Below are positions 53,732 through 63,750 of a DNA stretch of 64,000 nucleotides, piece after piece. The notes under the pieces are model-generated. The model searched no databases. It worked only from the letters and a program-made list of their open reading frames with translations, and had not been told where the DNA came from. Location: the NCBI RefSeq assembly GCF_002218195.1, contig NZ_CP022336.1, positions 3,281,001 through 3,345,000 on the forward strand. Reading direction: 5' to 3'. The stretch's first letter is position 1. Each line of letters opens with the position of its first letter. The stretch comes from Sphingorhabdus sp. SMR4y (GTDB lineage: Bacteria; Pseudomonadota; Alphaproteobacteria; Sphingomonadales; Sphingomonadaceae). The position numbers were made by a program, and so were the translations under genes.

Positions 53732-54129
53732 TTTTCATTTCCTTTCTCACTAATTGAATTGTTGATCCGCCACGGCGGGAAGCGGCGGTTCGTGCCGCCA
53801 TGGAACAGGCAGAGCGGGTTCCCGGCTGGGTCGCGGAGCCGTGCTTCGCGCCAGCCCCAGCTCTGGTCTGTTGGCTGTGTTTCGAAGGCGATGCCGGCGG
53901 ATTGCAGCTCGGCGACGGTTTCGTCGATATGATCGCATTCGAAATAGATGATGGTCGCCGGTTCGCCGACTGTCTCGACCGCGTGAAGCGAGAAGGTCTC
54001 GCCGCTGGCGGTCTCGAACCGTGCATATCGGGGCGGGGAGTCGACGATCTGGACGAGACCGAATTGGCGGTAAAATGCCACCGACCGGGCGTAATCGACG
54101 CATCCTACCGTGACCTGATTGAGTTTCAT
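53728..54129 (-). CDS. VOC (glyoxalase-like) protein 1
   Basis: A 133-residue VOC protein starting at ATG 54129 (MKLNQVTVGCVDYARSVAFY). Its second half has YFECDHIDETVAELQSAGI and LRDPAGNPLCLFH. Where VOC enzymes carry His/Glu metal ligands it has Gln in LNQVTV, so it may bind substrate without a metal, as fosmidomycin- or bleomycin-binding relatives do. The start lies 107 bases downstream of a SoxR box-containing promoter, with VOC protein 2 coupled behind it. Confidence 0.87.
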   Translation of the reverse strand: MKLNQVTVGCVDYARSVAFYRQFGLVQIVDSPPRYARFETASGETFSLHAVETVGEPATIIYFECDHIDETVAELQSAGIAFETQPTDQSWGWREARLRDPAGNPLCLFHGGTNRRFPPWRINNSISEKGNEK

Positions 54130-54235
54130 TTTCTGTCTTCCTCGCGTTGTTGACGGCGCTTGAATGGAAGAATTGGAAGCATGTTTGCCGCTTTTCCGGC
54201 GGCCTTTCGAGTCCGCCAATTCTCCATGCTTGCGA

Positions 54236-54266
54236 TTCGTACAACCTCAAGCTAAGTTGAGGTCAA
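54236..54266 (-). promoter_or_regulatory. SoxR box in a 19-bp-spacer promoter for the VOC genes
   Basis: Read on the minus strand: -35 TTGACC, 19 bases, -10 TACGAA. The spacer is filled by CCTCAAGCTAAGTTGAGG (plus-strand 54245-54262), a close match to the SoxR box and nearly a perfect dyad. An over-long spacer is the hallmark of MerR/SoxR-activated promoters. soxR itself is 66 bases away in the opposite direction. Confidence 0.92.
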
Positions 54267-54327
54267 GAGATTATTTTCCTCTCCGTGCGCAGCATGGGGA
54301 GGAAAGAGTTGAAGGAAGCAACCAGTC

Positions 54328-54771
54328 ATGCCCGAAACCAAAGCCCTCACCATCGGCGCGCTCGCTGCGCGGACCGGCTTGTCGGTCTCCGCGATCCGCT
54401 TCTACGAGGAAAAGGGCCTGATCGAACCGTTCCGTTCGGCTGGCGGCCAGCGGCGGTTCCTGCGCTCGGATATTCGCCGGTTGAGCTTCGTCCTGATTGC
54501 CCAGCAACTGGGGCTGACGATCGGGGAGATCGAAAAGCAGCTCGCCGGTCTGCCCCATGGGCGCACCCCGACCCAAGCCGACTGGACCCGGATCAGCAAG
54601 GCGATGCGCGGCGTGATCGACGGCCGGATTGCGGAGCTGGAGCGGACCCGCGACCGGCTTGATGGCTGCATCGGTTGTGGCTGTCTGAGCCTGCAGAAAT
54701 GTGCGCTTTATAATCCGCAAGACCGGGCTGGGCTGAAGGGGCCGGGGCCGCGGCTGGTGCTGGGCGACTGA
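54328..54771 (+). CDS. soxR: Redox-sensing transcriptional activator SoxR
   Basis: A 147-residue MerR-family dimer with a [2Fe-2S] cluster. The winged helix at the N-terminus (LTIGALAARTGLSVSAIRFYEEKGL) is followed by a long dimer helix and the cluster site CIGCGCLSLQKC (Cys114, 117, 119, 125), the exact CX2CXCX5C of SoxR. It activates genes when oxidised by redox-cycling compounds. The SoxR box lies in the divergent promoter. Confidence 0.97.
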   Translation: MPETKALTIGALAARTGLSVSAIRFYEEKGLIEPFRSAGGQRRFLRSDIRRLSFVLIAQQLGLTIGEIEKQLAGLPHGRTPTQADWTRISKAMRGVIDGRIAELERTRDRLDGCIGCGCLSLQKCALYNPQDRAGLKGPGPRLVLGD

Positions 54772-54870
54772 ACGGCCTGTTGTTATCGCCGGCTGTCGGC
54801 GCAGGGAGTTTTTTTGAACGGGTGGGTTCATGGTCGGGAACGCTTGTCGATGTAACGCGTAGTCACTGGC

Positions 54871-55575
54871 ATGAAACACTCAGAACTGCTCGACCAGAGT
54901 CGCCGAGCCAAACGCCAGGAAGAACTGCAGGAGGCCATCGCGTCGATGATCTCGCAGCCGCAGTTTCCCTGTGTCGGGGCCAAATCGGCGCTGGCGCGGG
55001 ATAATCTCAAGGTGATTGCCGGGCACAGTCTCGGCAGCAATTGGGACGATTTGCAGATCCATCGCGAGTTGCTCGCCTGGGCACGGGAATATCGGGATTC
55101 GTCGGAAGGGTTGCGCAGCCTTGCCGTCATATTTGACGGGCCGACAGATCTGTCTGAATCCGAATTCGAGAAACTGTTGTGGGAGCGGATCCAGTCGATG
55201 GCGGACAAGGATGCCTGGCGCGGCCAGAGCTATGACGAACGGGTCAGCGCCGATCCCGATGATCCGCATTTTTCGCTCAGCTTTGGCGGTGAAGCCTTTT
55301 TCGTGATCGGCCTGCATCCCAACGCATCGCGGCCCGCCCGCCGTTTTTCCAACCCGGTTCTGGTGTTCAACCTGCATGACCAGTTCGAACGGCTCCGAGA
55401 ACAAGGCAGCTATGACAAGATGCGCAAAACCATTCTGGCCCGCGACGAAAAGCTGGCCGGCGACATCAACCCGATGCTGGCCCGATATGGCGAGTCCAGC
55501 GAAGCGCGGCAATATAGTGGCCGCAAGGTCGACGATGACTGGCAATGTCCTTTCCAGGATCGGCGCAGCCTGTGA
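54871..55575 (+). CDS. YqcI/YcgG (GntA/RohS-like) heme-dependent oxygenase-family protein
   Basis: A 234-residue protein with the FPC-to-CPF signature of the family: QFPCVGAKSAL near residues 31-41 and DWQCPFQDRRSL at the end. Relatives GntA and RohS are heme-dependent N-hydroxylases of guanidino or amino-imidazole substrates. Conserved histidines are in IHREL and IGLHPNASRPARR. The next gene, a DUF1989 protein, overlaps it by GTGA, so the two are coupled, consistent with guanidino- or urea-type substrates. Confidence 0.85.
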   Translation: MKHSELLDQSRRAKRQEELQEAIASMISQPQFPCVGAKSALARDNLKVIAGHSLGSNWDDLQIHRELLAWAREYRDSSEGLRSLAVIFDGPTDLSESEFEKLLWERIQSMADKDAWRGQSYDERVSADPDDPHFSLSFGGEAFFVIGLHPNASRPARRFSNPVLVFNLHDQFERLREQGSYDKMRKTILARDEKLAGDINPMLARYGESSEARQYSGRKVDDDWQCPFQDRRSL

Positions 55576-56183
55576 GCAGCTTTCGCATCGCGCCGCGCTC
55601 GGGTGTCGCATTCCGGTTGAGGAAAGGCGAACATCTTGACGTGATCGACCCGGATGGCGGGCAAGTTTCGGATCTGCTCGCCTTCAACGCCGACGATATC
55701 CGGGAGGTCCTGTCCAATGGCCGGACCTTCGATTATGAGGAAACCATCCAGCTGAGCGAAGGCAATTGCCTCTGGTCCAACCGCTCACGGCGGATGCTGA
55801 CCCTGGTCGAGGACACGGTCGGGTCGCATGACTTTCTGCTGACGCCGTGCAGCGAGGATACGTTCAAGCATTTCTATCCCGACAAGCCGGTGCACCGCGG
55901 CTGTTTCGGAAATCTGGCGGAGGCTTTGGCCCCTTTCGGGGTCGAGAAAGACGCCATCCCCTGCGCTTTCAACGTCTTCATGAACGTGCCGGTCGATCAG
56001 GCTGGAAAGCTGGAAGTGCTGCCGCCGACCAGCAAGGCCGGCGACCGTTTGCGGTTGCGCGCGGAAATGGATCTGGTGATCGGATTGACGGCGTGCTCGG
56101 CTTACGCGTCGAATGGCGGTACGTTCAAGCCGATCGACTATCGGGTGCTGCCGAATGAGGCATCGCGAGCGCCAGAGGATTAA
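55572..56183 (+). CDS. DUF1989 (urea carboxylase-associated) protein
   Basis: A 203-residue protein of the DUF1989 family (urea carboxylase/amidolyase-associated). GTG 55572 overlaps the previous stop (GTGA) and starts at SSFRIAPRSGVAF. Family features are DPDGGQVSDLLAF, the metal-site stretch with HRGCFGNL and PCAFNVFMNV, and the closing GLTACSAYASNGGTFKPI. No urea carboxylase or allophanate hydrolase is present here, so the pair with the YcgG-like gene stands apart from urea degradation. Confidence 0.88.
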   Translation: MSSFRIAPRSGVAFRLRKGEHLDVIDPDGGQVSDLLAFNADDIREVLSNGRTFDYEETIQLSEGNCLWSNRSRRMLTLVEDTVGSHDFLLTPCSEDTFKHFYPDKPVHRGCFGNLAEALAPFGVEKDAIPCAFNVFMNVPVDQAGKLEVLPPTSKAGDRLRLRAEMDLVIGLTACSAYASNGGTFKPIDYRVLPNEASRAPED

Positions 56184-56335
56184 AGCTTTAGCGCCTTGCG
56201 CAATTTCTCGTTGATCCGGGCCGGGTGAGCGTGCCATCGGCGGGGCGGACGAATGTGCTGCCATTGCAAATGGCAGTCCAGCCAAACTGATCCTTCGGGG
56301 GATTACGGTGGCTAAAAATCCATGGAAAAGCAGCT

Positions 56336-57850
56336 TTAGCTTATCGCTCGTGACCGGGTTTCGCGGCTATTGAACAGGCAGAAAAATCCGGTGAATGTGG
56401 GGCCGAGAATGGCTCCGCCGGCGGCCAGAATATAGCCATGACCCACATCAAGATAGTGTTGGGGAATAACGTCCAGAGCATACCAGAGCGCATGCATCCA
56501 TAGCAAAAGGACCGGTGCGAAGGCGAAGTTGGACGCAAAGACCATCACCTCACGCCACAGATTTTCCCGTCCCAGATTTTGGAAAAGCAATGCGATCATG
56601 GGGAAGGCAATCATCGATGTGCCGGAGACCAGATAGAATCCGCCGCCGGACGTCACGGCCATACTGGGCTCGCCCAGCCGCAATCCCCAAACTATCTGGA
56701 ACGCGCCCGCCAGCACGGAGCTGACGTAGAAGGCGTTGCGCGCCAGTGACGATTTCTCGTCGCGGATCATCAGCCAAACGCCAGAGATGATCGCTATGCA
56801 GAGCGCAGTCGTGAAAATGATGTTCTGGAGGGTTTGGCCATCAAACAATGCCGAGTCCGCAGCCAATGTGCTGGCAGGAACGATAGTATTTGCAACGATC
56901 CAGCTGCCGAGTCCGGGAAAGGCCAGATATTGTGCCACTGCTGTGATCACGCCGATCGTGGCCAGGAAGGTGACCGAGGTCGCAAGGGGACGACCGGGGG
57001 GTGTGATGGCTATGGGTCGGGGTCGGACAGGCGAAGACGCCCGGTTCCAGGCAAAGATCAGATAGCCAATCAGCAAGCTCTGCCAGAAGGTCAGGATATT
57101 GACCAGATTATTGACTTCTCCCTGTGTGAGGTGCGGATAGATTGATCCGAATATTATCCAGTCCAGACGCTGTATCGGGGCATTGATAAAGGCTACAAAT
57201 GTGTAGACCTGAAAGCCAAGATGCAGAGCGAAGTTGCGTTTCCTGATGAAGTAAATTGCCAGCGTCTGGGTGATCAGGGTGCTGATCACCAGGAACCAGA
57301 GCTGGATGTAGAATGTAAAACCCTGAAAGGTGTTTTCCACGCCGGCGTGCAGCAGCTGATAGACGCTGGCAAAAATCATCGTGTAGACCGCCAATATATA
57401 GGCCCCGCCGATGGTGCGATGGGCTTTGCGGTAGTTTCTGCGGAAAGCTGGCCAGAACTGGAATATCCCCAGGATGATACAGGCGCCGCCCAGAAACATA
57501 TGCACGCTCAGCACGGATTTTTGCAGGTCCGGCATCGATGCATAATAGCGTGTCGGATCGGTTGTCCCGTTCGAGCCAAAACCGAAATAGGTGCCGGTAA
57601 TGCCGGCCATGAAATTGTTCCAATAGGGATAGGCCTGCCGGGCCTCTGCTGCGACCTCGGCATAAGGCGCGCCCGCGTTGCTCTTGGCCTCGACATTGTC
57701 GAGCATGGCGATGTGGCTTTCATCGAAGTTGGATGGCAGAATATGCTTGCCGGCCTCCATTGCCATGAACGCGTAAAATACAATGCCCAGCGCGAAGACA
57801 ATCCAGATCAGGTTCAGGCTCGATGCCATTGGACGCGACAGAATTTTCAT
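56336..57850 (-). CDS. DUF2306-type multi-pass membrane protein
   Basis: A 504-residue protein with ten or more hydrophobic helices. The central part (residues ~110-235) matches DUF2306: MFLGGACIILGIFQFWPAFR, YRKAHRTIGGAYI with conserved histidines, HAGVENTF, and HLGFQVYTFVAF. The function is not known; histidine placement suggests possible heme or metal binding. It is divergent from a MarR regulator across a long dyad, so expression is probably MarR-controlled. Confidence 0.85.
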   Translation of the reverse strand: MKILSRPMASSLNLIWIVFALGIVFYAFMAMEAGKHILPSNFDESHIAMLDNVEAKSNAGAPYAEVAAEARQAYPYWNNFMAGITGTYFGFGSNGTTDPTRYYASMPDLQKSVLSVHMFLGGACIILGIFQFWPAFRRNYRKAHRTIGGAYILAVYTMIFASVYQLLHAGVENTFQGFTFYIQLWFLVISTLITQTLAIYFIRKRNFALHLGFQVYTFVAFINAPIQRLDWIIFGSIYPHLTQGEVNNLVNILTFWQSLLIGYLIFAWNRASSPVRPRPIAITPPGRPLATSVTFLATIGVITAVAQYLAFPGLGSWIVANTIVPASTLAADSALFDGQTLQNIIFTTALCIAIISGVWLMIRDEKSSLARNAFYVSSVLAGAFQIVWGLRLGEPSMAVTSGGGFYLVSGTSMIAFPMIALLFQNLGRENLWREVMVFASNFAFAPVLLLWMHALWYALDVIPQHYLDVGHGYILAAGGAILGPTFTGFFCLFNSRETRSRAIS

Positions 57851-57892
57851 CTCTTTCTCCGGAATATTTCGTCCAACTTGCCTGTCTGCTTA

Positions 57893-57947
57893 TAGACCAT
57901 GATGTTGCATGCGCAACATTAAGTTGTATATGCAACATCATGGTCTA
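57893..57947. promoter_or_regulatory. Long inverted repeat between the DUF2306 gene and marR
   Basis: Arms of 18 bases, TAGACCATGATGTTGCAT (57893-57910) and its perfect complement (57930-57947), with a 19-base centre. Inside are smaller dyads GTTGCATGCGCAAC and GTTGTATATGCAAC, the usual size of MarR sites, so two dimers could bind. It stands 43 bases upstream of the DUF2306 start and 40 bases upstream of marR. Confidence 0.8.
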
Positions 57948-57986
57948 TTGTCTTGTTTCCTCCAGCCAAAGCGGATAGCAAAATCT

Positions 57987-58526
57987 ATGGCATCTCCACC
58001 GGCAGACATATTGCCTTCGACCATGTTCCTGTCGGAAGTCGAGGACGAGCAGACGGGAAAGCTGATGCAGACGATCAGTCTTTCGCGCAGCCCCCTGGCT
58101 TTGCTTTCCTTTGCTGCAAACCGTTTTACCGGCGCTGCCGCAGCCTATTTTCAGGAACAAAATGATCTGGGGTCCGTGGACTGGCGCATGCTGTTCATAC
58201 TCGCACAGCAGCCCGGCATTACTGCGGCGCGCGCATCTGAAACAATCGTCGTCGACAAAGGATCGGTCAGTCGTTGCCTGCACCGGCTGGCAAAAAGAAA
58301 GCTGGCTTTTGCGGGCGAACTGCACGCCAATGGACGAAGCCGCGGCTGGCATCTCACCGAGTCCGGTCGCGATATGCACAACGCGATATTGCATGTGGCT
58401 CTGGAAAAACAGCAACAGCTTTTGCACGGCTTCGCACCGGCAGAAGTAGAGCAACTGTGCACGCTTATTCAGCGCTTTCTTGACAATCTCGAAGCGGTTG
58501 AAACCGGAGCGGATGACCGGGGCTGA
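57987..58526 (+). CDS. MarR-family transcriptional regulator
   Basis: A 179-residue winged-helix regulator. I use ATG 57987 since earlier in-frame starts lie inside the dyad. The HTH is GITAARASETIVVDKGSVSR with the wing KRKLAFAGELHANGRSRGW; the dimerisation helices surround it. It is divergent from the DUF2306 gene. The effector is unknown. Confidence 0.9.
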   Translation: MASPPADILPSTMFLSEVEDEQTGKLMQTISLSRSPLALLSFAANRFTGAAAAYFQEQNDLGSVDWRMLFILAQQPGITAARASETIVVDKGSVSRCLHRLAKRKLAFAGELHANGRSRGWHLTESGRDMHNAILHVALEKQQQLLHGFAPAEVEQLCTLIQRFLDNLEAVETGADDRG

Positions 58527-58556
58527 TCGGCTAAGCCGGACTTTTAGGCTGGTGTC

Positions 58557-58583
58557 GGGGTTCGACAGGCTCACCCCTAACGG
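58557..58583. repeat. REP element, family TTCGACAGGCTC, outer left copy
   Basis: GGGGTTCGACAGGCTC followed by ACCCCTAACGG. It is inverted relative to the element at 58644, with which it forms a REPIN-like pair upstream of the second GIY-YIG gene. Confidence 0.85.
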
Positions 58584-58643
58584 ATGTCGGGTTGTCAGAG
58601 CGGCCATCTTGAGAACTTGATAGAAGCGGTCAATCGGCGTTTT

Positions 58644-59011
58644 CCGTTAGCCCTGAGCTTGTCGAAGGGCGTCTATCGATTAATAACAGTCATGGCCTTC
58701 TACGCCTACATATTGAAATGTTCAGACCACAGTTTCTACACCGGTCATACCGACAATCTGGAGCAACGCGTTGCCCAGCATCAGAGCGGTATCTTTACCG
58801 GATATACGTATAAAAGACGCCCCGTGGAGCTGGTCTGGTCCGAGAATTTCCCGACCCGTTACGAGGCTTTGGAGGCCGAGAAACGGATCAAGGGCTGGAC
58901 GAGAGCCAAAAAACAGGCGCTGATCGATGGTGACTGGGATTTGCTCTGTGCGCTTGCCAGAAACCGCAGCGATAGATGATAGGCGTCCTTCGACAGGCTC
59001 AGGACTGACGG
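58644..59011 (+). mobile_element. Candidate minimal GIY-YIG element B bounded by REP-type inverted repeats
   Basis: Left end 58644-58671 (begins CCGTTAGCCCTGAGC, ends GAAGGGCG) and right end 58984-59011 (begins CGTCCTTCGACAGG, ends CTGACGG) are inverted repeats, 24 of 28 positions alike. Between them is only the 95-codon GIY-YIG gene, 20 bases from the left end and 4 from the right. Further elements of the same repeat family lie outside at 58557, 59035 and 59138. Same design as element A but a different repeat family. Mobility is inferred. Confidence 0.5.
58692..58979 (+). CDS. Stand-alone GIY-YIG endonuclease-family protein B
   Basis: A 95-residue single-domain GIY-YIG protein. YAYIL and FYTG stand for GIY and YIG (Thr replacing Ile), the catalytic arginine is in NLEQRV, and the glutamate in EAEKRIKGW. 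ATG 58692 gives the standard start; the longer frame upstream reads through the repeat. It has about the same length and layout as protein A at 26174 but clearly different sequence, so the two genes are not recent copies of each other. Confidence 0.93.
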   Translation: MAFYAYILKCSDHSFYTGHTDNLEQRVAQHQSGIFTGYTYKRRPVELVWSENFPTRYEALEAEKRIKGWTRAKKQALIDGDWDLLCALARNRSDR

Positions 59012-59034
59012 TGCAGGGATAGTGATCATGAATT

Positions 59035-59063
59035 CCGTTAGCCCTGAGCCTGTCGAAGGGCGC
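59035..59063. repeat. REP element, family TTCGACAGGCTC, outer right copy 1
   Basis: CCGTTAGCCCTGAGC followed by CTGTCGAAGGGCGC. It is inverted to the right end of element B (58984-59011), so a REPIN-like pair lies after the GIY-YIG gene as well. Confidence 0.85.
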
Positions 59064-59096
59064 TGCGCGGCGCAACGGGCAGGTGACTGAAACCTA

Positions 59097-59459
59097 TTAT
59101 TTCGGCCGACCGGGAACCGTATTGACAGACCAGAGGCGGGGTTCGACAGGCTCACCCCTGACGGCAGAGGTCGGCACGGTTTTCAAATAGCTTTGGATGT
59201 GGGCCGCGGTCATCGTGGCTGCTTCAGAACCACCATCCGGCATACCCATATAGTTTTGCTCAATATCAACCAAATGATCGACAACTTCTTCTTGAGGTGC
59301 GTTATGCCAAATCATGCCTGCCGCTCGGAGCAGATAGGTATCATATTCGTCTTCGCAATCTTCCCGATGGTCCTTGAGTCCAATCGGATCCCAAAACGCC
59401 CACCCAATTTCTCTCAACTGGGAGATTTTTATCTTAGGTCTGGCATTTCGCAAGGACAC
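59097..59459 (-). CDS. Small conserved protein with a REP-encoded C-terminus
   Basis: A 120-residue cytoplasmic protein of unknown function. The first ~95 residues are acidic and helical (REIGWAFWDPIGLKDHRED, DEYDTYLLRAAGMIWHNAP) and resemble short hypothetical or immunity-like proteins. The last ~22 residues (SAVRGEPVEPRLW and onward) are translated from a REP element at 59138-59164, which overlaps the end of the gene and has apparently replaced or extended the original tail. It is divergent from nothing nearby and lies 3 bases upstream of the smc stop codon, with smc on the same strand before it. Confidence 0.7.
   Translation of the reverse strand: MSLRNARPKIKISQLREIGWAFWDPIGLKDHREDCEDEYDTYLLRAAGMIWHNAPQEEVVDHLVDIEQNYMGMPDGGSEAATMTAAHIQSYLKTVPTSAVRGEPVEPRLWSVNTVPGRPK
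59138..59164. repeat. REP element inside a coding 3' end, family TTCGACAGGCTC
   Basis: GGGGTTCGACAGGCTC followed by ACCCCTGACGG. The element lies inside the reading frame of the small conserved gene and encodes the residues RGEPVEP on the minus strand. Confidence 0.85.
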
Positions 59460-59462
59460 AAC

Positions 59463-62900
<3,438 letters not shown>

Positions 62901-62972
62901 GGAATGTCTCCCGCGCCGACTGTGTCAGTCACCCCTTGCAATGCGCGCCCCCTCTTGCGACTGGTCCAGCGC

Positions 62973-63716
62973 CTATCTGACGCCGGCCTCCTTCAGTTTC
63001 GCTTCGACCATGGCCCAGTTGGTGCCGTCAATCTTCTGCCCGTTGAGCAGGAAGGTCGGAGTTCCCTGGATATCATATTCCTCGACCGCTTTCTGCGTAT
63101 TGTTCATCAGTGCTTCGGCTGCTGCGCTGTCGGCGAGACAGGCCTTGGCCTGATCCTCCGAAATGCCACGCTGCTGGAAGAAGCTGATCAGACCGAGTTC
63201 GTCGGCAAGACGGACAAAACGGGTATCCGGTGCCGAGCCGAGAATGTTGCTGTAGGTTGCTTCGCCCATGGCCTGGGCTTTCTCGAACATCGTCGCCTGG
63301 TAGCTCAAGGCCTGTTCGGTCAGCGGGAAAAACGGCCCTTCGCCGCCGCAGCGGGACAGGATCGCTGCGGAGAGATCGAGCGGATCACGCACGAAATTGC
63401 GAATTTCAAAACTGACCCGGCCGCTTTCGACATAATTGTCGCGCAGGGGCACAAAGGCCTGTTCGCCGAAGTCCTTGCAGTGCGAGCAGGTGATCGACAT
63501 ATATTCGACCAGCTTGAGCGGTGCGTCGGGATTGCCCATGACGATGCCGCCGGCTTCGGTTTTCGAAACCGTTTCAGACCATTTCTGTCCGGCGGGCGCC
63601 TCGACCGCTTCGATCGAACCGGCAGCGCTGGCTCCGGCCTCGCTCTCGCTTGCTTCGCCGCAAGCAGTCAGCGCCAGTGCAAGGGCCAAAGGTGCAATAT
63701 AGTTGAATGTGCGCAT
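62973..63716 (-). CDS. DsbA-like thioredoxin-fold lipoprotein
   Basis: A 247-residue exported thiol oxidoreductase. ATG 63716 gives a lipoprotein signal ending LTAC (cysteine at residue 19), then a linker, then a DsbA/thioredoxin_4 domain with the active site CSHC (Cys77, Cys80) and the cis-Pro loop IQGTPTFLLNGQ. It would form or shuffle disulfides of envelope proteins. A second gene of the same type follows upstream, so a tandem pair. Confidence 0.9.
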   Translation of the reverse strand: MRTFNYIAPLALALALTACGEASESEAGASAAGSIEAVEAPAGQKWSETVSKTEAGGIVMGNPDAPLKLVEYMSITCSHCKDFGEQAFVPLRDNYVESGRVSFEIRNFVRDPLDLSAAILSRCGGEGPFFPLTEQALSYQATMFEKAQAMGEATYSNILGSAPDTRFVRLADELGLISFFQQRGISEDQAKACLADSAAAEALMNNTQKAVEEYDIQGTPTFLLNGQKIDGTNWAMVEAKLKEAGVR

Positions 63717-63750
63717 ATTCTGTTCCTGCTGTGATGAATGGATCAAATGT

